DNA of 64,000 bases from Bifidobacterium scardovii JCM 12489 = DSM 13734 (lineage in GTDB: Bacteria; Actinomycetota; Actinomycetes; Actinomycetales; Bifidobacteriaceae): positions 2,046,001 to 2,110,000 of the forward strand of contig NZ_AP012331.1 in NCBI RefSeq assembly GCF_001042635.1, in the 5' to 3' direction. Below the pieces are notes generated by a model. That model saw only the letters and a program-made list of their open reading frames with translations. It made no database searches and was not told where the DNA came from. Made by a program: the position numbers and the translations under genes. Below are positions 50,815 through 58,994 of the stretch, one piece after another; the first letter of the stretch is position 1, and each line of letters opens with the position of its first letter.

Positions 50815-51771
50815 ATGACGAACAAGACGCCGCGCACCGGCAATCAGTATTCGATTCACTATGGCGACTACTCGGCCGTGATCTGCGAGCTCGGGGCGAA
50901 GATCCGCCGTTTCGACCATGCCGGCAAGGAGATCTTCTGCCCGTTCGGCCCGGACGACCTGACCCCGACCTGCAACGGCTACGTGCTGGCGCCGTGGCCG
51001 AACCGCATCGAGAACGGCGAATACGACTTCAACGGCAAGCACTACTGCGCCCCGGTCAACGAGTACCACCCCGCGCCGCGCAACAACGCGAACCACGGCT
51101 ACGCCTACCACTACATGTGGAAGCTCGAATCGCTCACCGACAGCAGCGTGACGCTCTCGCTGCGCTTCCCCAACCTGGACGGCTACCCCTTCGACGTGAC
51201 CGTGACCGTGACCTACACGCTGGACGGCAACGGCCTGACCGTGACCGTCAACGCCCGCAACGACGGCGACGAACCGGCGCCGTGGGCCCTCGGCCTGCAC
51301 CCGTGGCTGGCCAACGGCAAGCAGGGCGCGACCTCCGCCGAGCGCGACGCCGATTCCGCCGCCTGCCGCCTGCGGATCAAGGCCGCCAGCCACGTGACCG
51401 TGAACGAGGCGCTGATCCCCACCGGCACGGAGCCGGTCGCCGGCATCTACGACCTCAACGACGACCCGACGCTCGAGGGCCGCTCCTTCGACGACGCCTG
51501 GGTCGATGTGGACCGCGCGGACGACGGCACGACCACCACCACGTTCACCCGCCCCGACGGCATCGAGGTAAAGCTCATCGGCGACGCGACCATCAACGCA
51601 TGGCAGTGCTACACCGCCACCGGCGCCCCGTTCGCCGAGCACCCGTACGGCATCGCCGTCGAGCCGATGACCGCGCCGGCCAACGCCTTCCGCACCGGCG
51701 ACCATCTGGTGACGATCGCCCCCGGCGACGACTACACCACCGTGGTGCGCTACGAGGTGAGCGCGAAGTAA
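50815..51771 (+). CDS. Aldose 1-epimerase (galactose mutarotase-like), copy 1
   Basis: 318 residues. Motifs: CNGYVLAPWPNRIENGEYDF (substrate Asn-Arg), NHGYAYHYMW (catalytic His), LGLHPWLA (second His) and the C-terminal Glu in GIAVEPMTAPANAFRTG. It interconverts the anomers of galactose or a related sugar. GGGAGTGATTCC precedes the ATG. It is tandem with a second epimerase of the same family; no transporter or kinase is linked. Confidence 0.93.
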   Translation: MTNKTPRTGNQYSIHYGDYSAVICELGAKIRRFDHAGKEIFCPFGPDDLTPTCNGYVLAPWPNRIENGEYDFNGKHYCAPVNEYHPAPRNNANHGYAYHYMWKLESLTDSSVTLSLRFPNLDGYPFDVTVTVTYTLDGNGLTVTVNARNDGDEPAPWALGLHPWLANGKQGATSAERDADSAACRLRIKAASHVTVNEALIPTGTEPVAGIYDLNDDPTLEGRSFDDAWVDVDRADDGTTTTTFTRPDGIEVKLIGDATINAWQCYTATGAPFAEHPYGIAVEPMTAPANAFRTGDHLVTIAPGDDYTTVVRYEVSAK

Positions 51772-51860
51772 CCGCCGCGAGCCTTCTCTCTGGGGAGCAT
51801 GCGGCAGCGGGGCCTGCCACGCAGCGCCTGCGGGCATGCTTCTCTCGACCACTGCGTGAC

Positions 51861-51883
51861 GGCTCCCCTCATGGAGGGGAGCC
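51861..51883. repeat. Dispersed hairpin repeat, minimal form
   Basis: GGCTCCCCTC, ATG loop, GAGGGGAGCC with no outer arms, between the two epimerase genes. It may act as a terminator for the first one. Confidence 0.88.
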
Positions 51884-52002
51884 AAGGAACGCAGGAATCG
51901 CCTTGCGTTGTCTTGACAGAGGGACCGACAAAACCGGGAAGCGGAAGGAACCCGATTCCGCCGGTGCCGCGCCCCGCCACGTCACGGGGCGTTTGCGGTA
52001 CC

Positions 52003-52020
52003 ATTGTGAGCGGTAACAAT
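52003..52020. promoter_or_regulatory. LacI-type operator of the second epimerase gene
   Basis: ATTGTGAGCGGTAACAAT is an imperfect palindrome very close to the E. coli lac operator, 25 nt before the ATG of the second epimerase. Confidence 0.65.
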
Positions 52021-52045
52021 CGCATTTCACAAAGGAGTGTGCATT

Positions 52046-52990
52046 ATGGTGCTCAAGCCCCGCACCGGCAATCAGTACGCCATCGCATCCGGCGAGTGGA
52101 GCGCCGTCGTCACCGAACTGGGAGCGAGCCTGCGCGAGCTCAAGTGGCGCGGCGAGGACATCATCGTCCCGTTCGACCCCGACAAGGTCATCCCCTGCTG
52201 CAACGGCTGGGTGCTGGCCCCGTATCCGAACCGCGTGACCAACGGCCAGTATTCCTTCGAAGGCGTGGACTACCAGATGCCGATCGACGAGTTCGACCGC
52301 CAGTCCTCGCTGCACGGCTATGCCTACCGCCATATGTGGCAGCTCGAGGACCTGCAGGAGTCCCACGTCACGCTCTCCTGGCGCTCCCCCGACATCGCCG
52401 GCTACCCGTTCGACATCACCGTCACCGCCACCTACGCGCTGGACGACAACGGCCTGACGGAGACCTTCACCGTGCACAACAACGATTCCGTGAACGCGCC
52501 GTGGGCCTTCGGCATCCACCCGTGGCTGGCCAACGGCAAGCGGTCCCGCGGCCCGGCCATCACCGCCGACAACGAGGAGTGCCGCCTCGAGCTGCACTGC
52601 GCCATGCACGTCACCGTGGACGAGCACCTGCTGCCGACCGGCGAGGAACCAGTCGCCGGCATCTACGACCTCAACGACGGCCCGAGCCTGAAGGGCCGCG
52701 GCTTCGACGACGCCTGGACCGACATCACGGATCGCGGCGCCGACGGATCCACCTCCGCAGTCTTCACCCGCCCCGACGGCATCGCGGTCACGATCACCGG
52801 CGACAAGACCATCAACTCGTGGCAGGTGTGCACCGGCAACGAGATCGGCGAGCCGGTGCGCCAGCCCGGCGTCGCCGTCGAGCCGATGACCGCCTACGCC
52901 GACGCCTTCCGCACCGGCAAGGATCTGGTCGTGCTCAAGCCGGGCGACGACTACGCCACGGTCGTCACCATCCGGGCCCGGCGCTCCTGA
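52046..52990 (+). CDS. Aldose 1-epimerase (galactose mutarotase-like), copy 2
   Basis: 314 residues and about half identical to the preceding gene, with the same motifs: CNGWVLAPYPNRVTNGQYSF, LHGYAYRHMWQL, GIHPWLANG and VAVEPMTAYADAFRTG. AAAGGAG with 8-nt spacing supports the ATG at 52046 over an in-frame GTG at 52037. The tandem copies differ in their operators, which suggests different sugar signals. Confidence 0.93.
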   Translation: MVLKPRTGNQYAIASGEWSAVVTELGASLRELKWRGEDIIVPFDPDKVIPCCNGWVLAPYPNRVTNGQYSFEGVDYQMPIDEFDRQSSLHGYAYRHMWQLEDLQESHVTLSWRSPDIAGYPFDITVTATYALDDNGLTETFTVHNNDSVNAPWAFGIHPWLANGKRSRGPAITADNEECRLELHCAMHVTVDEHLLPTGEEPVAGIYDLNDGPSLKGRGFDDAWTDITDRGADGSTSAVFTRPDGIAVTITGDKTINSWQVCTGNEIGEPVRQPGVAVEPMTAYADAFRTGKDLVVLKPGDDYATVVTIRARRS

Positions 52991-53066
52991 ATCCCGCCCC
53001 GCGACGCCGCCGACGGACGTGCGGCTTGAGAACGTCGCTAGGATGTGTGATAATCTCGTAGGCTTA

Positions 53067-53603
53067 TTAATCGTGAGTAAAGGAGTCCATCATGGGCATG
53101 CGCGGACGTAAGCGCAAGGATCGTCGCAAGAAGGCCGCCAACCACGGCAAGCGCCCGAACGCCTGATCTGTCGCGTCAATAACGCACGAAGCCCCGCGGA
53201 ACAACGGTTCCGCGGGGCTTTTTTCGTCGGTTCCGCGATCCTCGCAGCAGCAGTGGTCGAGCGTCTCGCGCAGGCGGCGCAGCAGGCATTCGGGAGCCGC
53301 AGCCGGGCGCAGATAGGCGCGCAGCGCGGCGATCAGTGCCTTTTCCCGCTCGTCGCAGCAGGAATCCGGATCGAAGCAGTCGCCCGGGGATACGGGGGAT
53401 GCATCGGGGGCTTCACCCGCCGCCGCGACGCCGGCACCGCCGGATACGGCTCCGTTCGCGGCACCGGGCGTCTCGGCGCATTCGGCGTCAGGCGCCGGAG
53501 AGACGGCGAACCGCACCTGCACATGGGTGATGTCGGCATGGGTGACGACGCCATCCGCACGGGTGACGGAAACGCGGCTGTACCGCTCTACCTGCCCGTT
53601 CAT
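53067..53603 (-). CDS. Probable anti-sigma factor partner of the ECF sigma, atypical
   Basis: 178 residues. The ATG overlaps the sigma-factor stop (ATGA) and AAAGGATC sits inside the sigma gene, so it is translated as its partner. It is Cys-rich: DCFDPDSCCDE, then ECLLRRL and LDHCCCEDR, suggesting a zinc-binding redox sensor like RsrA/RshA, but the canonical H-x3-C-x2-C spacing is not seen. The tail runs antisense through the bL37 terminator and the whole bL37 gene. No membrane segments. Assignment rests on context. Confidence 0.55.
   Translation of the reverse strand: MNGQVERYSRVSVTRADGVVTHADITHVQVRFAVSPAPDAECAETPGAANGAVSGGAGVAAAGEAPDASPVSPGDCFDPDSCCDEREKALIAALRAYLRPAAAPECLLRRLRETLDHCCCEDRGTDEKSPAEPLFRGASCVIDATDQAFGRLPWLAAFLRRSLRLRPRMPMMDSFTHD
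53092..53166 (+). CDS. 50S ribosomal protein bL37 (24-residue microprotein)
   Basis: MGMRGRKRKDRRKKAANHGK followed by RPNA and stop: 24 residues, more than half Arg/Lys/His. The ending ANHGKRPN is what I recall of the small actinobacterial large-subunit protein bL37. AAAGGAGTCCATC precedes the ATG, and a strong terminator follows within 25 nt, so it is a true single gene. Confidence 0.85.
   Translation: MGMRGRKRKDRRKKAANHGKRPNA
53189..53226 (+). terminator. Terminator of bL37
   Basis: AAGCCCCGCGGAAC pairs perfectly with GTTCCGCGGGGCTT around AACG and is followed by Ts. Confidence 0.93.
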
Positions 53604-54355
53604 GACCGATCCTTTCCCTTGCGTGCCGCCGTACCGCCCGCGCGAACCTCGGCACCGCGCTCCTTACTCCCATTATCACCGTTATCGCCGTCGTTGTCAT
53701 GCTTCGCGGATAGTGAATATCGGGAATGATCCGTCCCGTCACCCCCGTCGCCGCCCGAGGATCGGGTGGCCTGCTGGCCGTACCCACGTTCCCTCGCATA
53801 CGCGGCCAACTCTCGTTTGAGCTGCGTGCGCGCGCGGCTGAGCCGGCTCATCACCGTGCCGATCTTGACGCCCTGCTCGTCGGCGACCTGCTGGTAGGTC
53901 TTGCCGTCGATCGCCGTGTCGATGAACACCTGCCGCCGCTCGGGAGACAGCTTGGACAGCGCCGCCATGATCTCCTCGGGCGCGAAGGTGTCCAGATACT
54001 CCTGCTCCGCGGATTTCAGCCCTTCGGGCGAGCGCTCGGACGCCGAATAGATGTCCCAGTCGTCGTATTCCCCGGTCGAGTCGTTGGCCCGCTGCGGGCT
54101 GCGCTTGGCTTTGGCGTACTGGTTGAAGTACGCGTTGCGCTCGATCGTGGTCATCCATGCCTCGAAGTTGGACCCGGGCTCGAAGGAATCGAAGGATTTG
54201 AACCCGCGTTCGAAGGTGTCCTGCACCAGATCCTGCGCGTCCTCGGTATTGTTGGTGAGTTTCATCGCCTGCCGGTACAGCGCGTTGACGGCAGGCATGG
54301 CAAGCCGTTCGAAGCGCGCCCGCTTCTCGGCTACGGTTTCGCCCCGCTCATTCAT
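53600..54355 (-). CDS. ECF RNA polymerase sigma factor, SigH/SigR type
   Basis: 251 residues. Region 2 has LTNNTEDAQDLVQDTFERGF and WMTTIERNAYFNQYAKAKR; region 4 has LSPERRQVFIDTAIDGKTYQ, then GVKIGTVMSRLSRARTQLKR. This sigma group controls the response to thiol-oxidative and heat stress in Actinobacteria. The tail of about 50 residues (Gly/Asp/Asn-rich) is unusual. The ATG at 54355 follows AGGG; a GTG just before it is an alternative. The anti-sigma gene overlaps its stop; murE diverges upstream. Confidence 0.93.
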   Translation of the reverse strand: MNERGETVAEKRARFERLAMPAVNALYRQAMKLTNNTEDAQDLVQDTFERGFKSFDSFEPGSNFEAWMTTIERNAYFNQYAKAKRSPQRANDSTGEYDDWDIYSASERSPEGLKSAEQEYLDTFAPEEIMAALSKLSPERRQVFIDTAIDGKTYQQVADEQGVKIGTVMSRLSRARTQLKRELAAYARERGYGQQATRSSGGDGGDGTDHSRYSLSAKHDNDGDNGDNGSKERGAEVRAGGTAARKGKDRS

Positions 54356-54412
54356 CACGGTTCCCTATTCTAACGGTAGAATGGCTTTCGGCTAACAAGG
54401 GAGAACATCGAT

Positions 54413-56002
54413 ATGGCTTTGACTCTGCGATCCGCGGCCGATCTGCTGGCCCGACACGGGCTGCTGCGGGAAATCATCGAAGGCGCGACATGGACGATGG
54501 ACGCGGGCGACATCGCCGGCGCCGACCGTCCGTTCGCCGCCGTCACCTACGACACGCGCCAGGCGGCCGAAGGCACACTGCTGTTCTGCAAGGGCCGCTT
54601 CAAGGCCGCCTATCTCGACGGCATCGACGGGCGAGGCCTGGCCGCCTACGTCGCCGAGACCGATTTCTCCGCCGCCACGGCCGCGCCCGGCCTGATCGTC
54701 AACGACGTACGCCGCGCGATGAGCCTGCTGTCCGCCGAGTTCTACGGGCGCCCGCAGGACGAGCTGACCGTGATCGGCATCACCGGCACGAAGGGCAAGA
54801 CCACCACAGCCTACTTCACGCAGGCAGTGCTCGCCGCCTATTCCGGCGGCAAGGCGGCGCTGTTCTCCTCGCTCGACAACTGCCTCGACGGGCGCACCTG
54901 GGTCGAATCCGACCTGACCACGCCCGAATCGCTCGACGCGTTCCGCATGATGCGCGAGGCGCTCGACAATGGCATGCGCTATCTGGTCATGGAGGTCTCC
55001 TCGCAGGCCTACAAGGTCGAGCGCGTGTACGGCCTCACCTTCGACGCGGGGGCGTTCCTCAACATCTCCCCCGACCATATCAGCCCGATCGAGCACCCGA
55101 CCTTCGAGGACTACCTGTACTGCAAGCGCCAGCTGACCCGCAACTGCCGCACGCTCGTGCTCAACGCGGACTGCGACCACGCCGATCTGATCCGGCAGGA
55201 CGCCAGCGCCGCCGGGGTTCCCCTCGTCACCTTCGCACTGCACGGAGCCGGCGGGAACGGCACCGACGACACCGCCGGCAACACCGCGGCCGACATCACA
55301 GCCGCCCCCGATGCCGGCCCGGAGCACGGCTATCTGTTCCGCGACCACGGCGAGACGGTCGGCGACTTCACGCTCGAACTGGAGGGCTCGTTCAACGCGG
55401 CGAACGCCGCAGCCGCGATCGGCCTGGCCCGCGCTGTCGGCGTGCCGGCCGGGTCGCCGGCCTTCACCGCGCTCGAGCGGGTGCGCATCGCCGGGCGCAT
55501 GGAGCACTATCAGTCCGGCGACATCGTCGCCTATGTGGACTACGCGCACAACTACGTGAGCACGAAGACGCTCATGGAGTTCGTGCTGCGCAAGTACGGC
55601 GACCGCGACCCGCGCATCGTCGTGGTCACCGGGTCGGTCGGCGACAAGGCCGTGGACCGCCGCGAAGGCATCATCAAGGGTGTGCAGGACCATGCCGACC
55701 GCATCATCCTCACTTCGGAGGATACGGTCGCCGAGCCGATGATCGACATCCTCCACGAGATGCAGGGCCACATCACCAACCCGCACGTCGCCTGCGACAT
55801 CGAGCTCGACCGGGCGAAGGCCATCGAAGCCGCGGTGGACGACGCCCGCGCGCACGCCGGCCGGCTGACCATCCTGCTGGTCATCGGCAAGGGCGAGGAA
55901 CGCTGGATCAAGGTCGAAGGCAAGCATGCGCCGTACGAGGGCGACGACCGCGTCGTCACCCGTCTGCTCGGCATCGGGCGCGAGCCCGGTCGGGCGGCCT
56001 GA
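54413..56002 (+). CDS. murE: UDP-N-acetylmuramoyl-tripeptide synthetase
   Basis: 529 residues. ATP loop IGITGTKGKTTT at 121-132; the tripeptide-binding domain includes DLTTPESLDAFRMM, MEVSSQAYKVERVYG and YVDYAHNYVSTKTLM. The DNPR motif that selects meso-diaminopimelate is absent (ILTSEDTVAEP instead), fitting addition of L-lysine or L-ornithine as in bifidobacterial walls. An Ala/Gly/Thr/Asp-rich insert lies at about 280-305. GGGAGAACATCG lies before the ATG. Confidence 0.93.
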   Translation: MALTLRSAADLLARHGLLREIIEGATWTMDAGDIAGADRPFAAVTYDTRQAAEGTLLFCKGRFKAAYLDGIDGRGLAAYVAETDFSAATAAPGLIVNDVRRAMSLLSAEFYGRPQDELTVIGITGTKGKTTTAYFTQAVLAAYSGGKAALFSSLDNCLDGRTWVESDLTTPESLDAFRMMREALDNGMRYLVMEVSSQAYKVERVYGLTFDAGAFLNISPDHISPIEHPTFEDYLYCKRQLTRNCRTLVLNADCDHADLIRQDASAAGVPLVTFALHGAGGNGTDDTAGNTAADITAAPDAGPEHGYLFRDHGETVGDFTLELEGSFNAANAAAAIGLARAVGVPAGSPAFTALERVRIAGRMEHYQSGDIVAYVDYAHNYVSTKTLMEFVLRKYGDRDPRIVVVTGSVGDKAVDRREGIIKGVQDHADRIILTSEDTVAEPMIDILHEMQGHITNPHVACDIELDRAKAIEAAVDDARAHAGRLTILLVIGKGEERWIKVEGKHAPYEGDDRVVTRLLGIGREPGRAA

Positions 56003-56049
56003 CGGCACGGCACGTACTACTATCGTCACCAGTCAAAGCAAGGAGCACT

Positions 56050-57051
56050 ATGATCACGCTGGAAGCCGTCACCCCCGCCGACATGGAAGCGGCAGCCGCG
56101 CAACGCGGCGTCAACCTGCCCATCGAACAGACCGCCGTATGGGCGGCGTATCAGGCCGACATCGAGGGGCGCACGCCGTGGGGCGCCTATCTGGTCAAAC
56201 GCGACGGCGAGGTCGTCGCCTTCATCTCGCTGATCGATTTCGAGACGCACGGCTACCACTACCTGCGTTCCGTGCACGGCCCGGCGTGGATCGCCAAGCC
56301 GGACGAGGCGGAGGAGCTCGCGGTGCTGGACGCGCTGCGCGAGGTCGTGAAATCCCGCGACAAGCATGTGGCGTTCCTGCGCGTCGACACCTGGTTCGAG
56401 GCAGGCACCACGCAGGTGCTGTCCACCGTGCCGTACGACCAGACCGTGGTGATCGACGTGACCGGCGGCGACGACGCGATCCTGTCGCGCATGAAGCGCC
56501 GCGGCCGCCGCGACGTGCGCAAGTCGCTGCGCGAATGCCCGGCCGCGTGCGCCGACGAGACCGACAAGGCGATGGCCGATTTCTCGGAATGCTACGACGT
56601 GATGGTCGAAACCGGGCAGCGCGACGGGTTCACGCCGGCGCCGATGAGCGACTATGCCGACATGATCGCCGCGCTGGGAGCCGAGCACTGCCGCGTGTTC
56701 GCGGCGCGCATCGACGGGCGCGTGGTGGCCTGGTCGATCGTGACGGTGAACGGCACGCGCGCCGTGCGTTACTACGCGGGCATGCGCTCCGAGGTCATGC
56801 GCCTGCACGTGACCGACAAGCTGCTGTATCAGGAGTGCTGCATCCTGGGCACACAGGGCATCACCGACTACGATCTGATGGGCATCGGCAGCGATTTCGC
56901 CCCTTCTCTTAAGGGTCTTAACGAATTCAAGACCAAATTCACCGAGGAGGTCACGCCGGTGCCGCCCGCGCGCGACGTGCCGGTCAAGAAGGCCTTCTAT
57001 GCCTCGCTTACCGCTCTGCAGAAGGTGCGCAAGGGCCTCCGCCGCGGTTGA
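56050..57051 (+). CDS. FemAB/FemX-family peptidoglycan cross-bridge aminoacyltransferase
   Basis: 333 residues. The fold is a double GNAT: PIEQTAVWAAYQADIEG and WGAYLVKRDGEVVAFISLID at the start, YDQTVVIDVTGGDDAILSRM and RRGRRDVRKSLRE in the middle, then GRVVAWSIVTVNGTRAVRYY and ITDYDLMGIGS. FemAB enzymes add bridge amino acids from aminoacyl-tRNA to the stem peptide Lys/Orn. AAGGAG lies before the ATG, 47 nt after murE, so the two form a wall-synthesis pair. Confidence 0.9.
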   Translation: MITLEAVTPADMEAAAAQRGVNLPIEQTAVWAAYQADIEGRTPWGAYLVKRDGEVVAFISLIDFETHGYHYLRSVHGPAWIAKPDEAEELAVLDALREVVKSRDKHVAFLRVDTWFEAGTTQVLSTVPYDQTVVIDVTGGDDAILSRMKRRGRRDVRKSLRECPAACADETDKAMADFSECYDVMVETGQRDGFTPAPMSDYADMIAALGAEHCRVFAARIDGRVVAWSIVTVNGTRAVRYYAGMRSEVMRLHVTDKLLYQECCILGTQGITDYDLMGIGSDFAPSLKGLNEFKTKFTEEVTPVPPARDVPVKKAFYASLTALQKVRKGLRRG

Positions 57052-57230
57052 TCCGGCACCCCTGCCACCCCCGTTCTCCCTGAATCATCCACCATACGGA
57101 CGATTCGGGGTAATTATTTACCGTTCTTTATTGGTTTTTCCATGAATTCCTCCGTGTCGTAATCTATATGACTCATGACAGGCGTAAGACATGTGTTGAT
57201 ATGGAGAGCAATACCCGAAAGGAGTAATCC

Positions 57231-58869
57231 ATGGTGAAGAATCACCGTAAAGTCATGGCCGCCCAGCGCCGTCGCGAGCCTCGCGATGGCGCTGGGCGGC
57301 TGCGGATCATCCAGCAACAAGGGCGCCGACGCCTCAGCCGGCAACACCATCACCGCGATGAATGCGGAACCGGCCTCCGGCCTGCTGCCGGGCAACACGA
57401 ACTCGACCACGGGCGGCAAGGTGCTTGACCTGATCTTCTCGCAGCTCGTGGCCTTCGACTCCAAGGGCAAGCCGGTCAACGAGGTGGCCAAGGAGATCAA
57501 GTCGAACGACGACGCCACCCAGTTCACCATCACCATCAAGGACGGCTGGAAGTTCACCGACGGCACGCCGGTGACCGCCGAGTCCTTCACCAAGGCGTGG
57601 AGCTACGCCGCCAACGTGACCAACGCCCAGATCAACGCGAATTTCTTCTCGAACATCAAGGGCTACGACAAGGTCCAGCAGAAGGGCGTGGCCTCCGACG
57701 AGCAGCTTGAGGGCCTCAAGGTCGTCGACGACCACACCTTCACCGTGGATCTGAGCACGTCGGATTCCAACTTCCCGATCAAGGTCGGCTACACGGGCTT
57801 CGCCCCGCTGCCCGAATCCTTCTACAAGGACCCGAAGGCCTTCGGTGAGAACCCCGTCGGCAACGGCGCGTACAAGTTCAAGAAGTGGGAGCACAACAAG
57901 GAAATCGACGTGGTGAAGAACCCCGACTACAAGGGCAGCTTCCCCGCCAAGAACGACGGCGTGAACTTCATGCTGTACACCAGCCCGCAGGCCGCCTACG
58001 CCGACGTGCTCAGCGGCAACCTCGACGTGATGGACACCGTCCCCTCCTCCGTGGCCGGCAGCCTGAAGACCGCGAAGGGCGTGCAGGTCTACAACGAGCC
58101 CGGCTCCTCGATCACCATGTTCGTGATCACGCAGGACTACCCGCACTTCGGCCCCGGCAAGGAGGGCCAGCTGCGCCGCCAGGCCATCTCGATGGCCATC
58201 AACCGCCAGAACATCTGCGACAAGATCATGGCGGGCCTGTGCACGCCGGCCACCGACTTCTCCGCGCCGGCCATCAACGGCCACTCCGACTCCCTCAAGG
58301 GCGCCGACGTGCTCAAGTACAACCCCGACAAGGCGAAGGAACTGTGGGCCGAGGCCGACAAGATCTCGCCGTGGAGCGGCAAGTTCGAGATCGCGTACAA
58401 CTCCGACGGCGGCCTGAAGGACGTCTATGACGCGGTGATCAACTCGATCAAGAACACCCTCGGCATCGATGCGGCCACTCTGATCTTCCCGACCAGCTCC
58501 GAGCTGAGCGATGTGACCGACGGCCGCACGCTGCACAAGCCGCACCGCATGGGTTGGTCCCCGGACTACCCGTCCGTGGAGAACTACCTGACCTCGCTGT
58601 ACTCCACCGCCGCGGCCGACGGCAACGGCGCGAACACCGGCGACTACAAGAACCCGGACTTCGACGCGCTGCTGGCCAAGGGCAACGCGGAATCCTCCAC
58701 GGATGCCGCGATCAAGGACTACCAGGCCGCCGAGGAGATCCTGCTGCAGGATCTGCCGACCGTGCCGCTGTTCTACACCAACGCCAACGGCGTGGCCAAC
58801 AAGGACCTGAAGAACTTCGAGTTCAACTGGCAGAACAGCCCGCTCTACCGCGACATGACCAAGCAGTGA
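57231..58869 (+). pseudogene. OppA-type binding lipoprotein with a +1 frameshift in its signal peptide
   Basis: AAAGGAGTAATCC and ATG 57231 start a frame reading MVKNHRKVMAA, which then leaves the coding frame. Removing one C from CCC at 57262-57264 gives AASAVASLAMALGGCGSSS, a complete lipoprotein signal, joined to the intact SBP_bac_5 domain that runs to 58869 (WKFTDGTPVTAESFTKAWSY, LRRQAISMAINRQNI). The only in-frame alternative, ATG 57286, removes the signal. The mature part has no other defect and is paralogous to 24987-26633. It is a recent mutation, a phase-variable state or a sequence error. Confidence 0.88.
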
Positions 58870-58897
58870 TGTCTGCGGAATAGCGATCCGCATAATC

Positions 58898-58922
58898 TGG
58901 CTCCCCTCGTTGAGGGGAGCCA
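58898..58922. repeat. Dispersed hairpin repeat
   Basis: GGCTCCCCTC, GTT loop, GAGGGGAGCC with one extra pair (T/A), just after the binding-protein stop. Confidence 0.88.
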
Positions 58923-58930
58923 CAACTTGT

Positions 58931-58966
58931 GAATGGGGGTCTCCTCGTGCGAGGAGGCCCCCATTC
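58931..58966. terminator. Terminator between the binding-protein gene and smc
   Basis: GAATGGGGG-CTCCTC pairs with GAGGAG-CCCCCATTC (one mismatch) around GTGC. It lies between convergent genes and can serve both. Confidence 0.82.
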
Positions 58967-58994
58967 GTATATCTGCCCCGCGCACCATGCCCGG

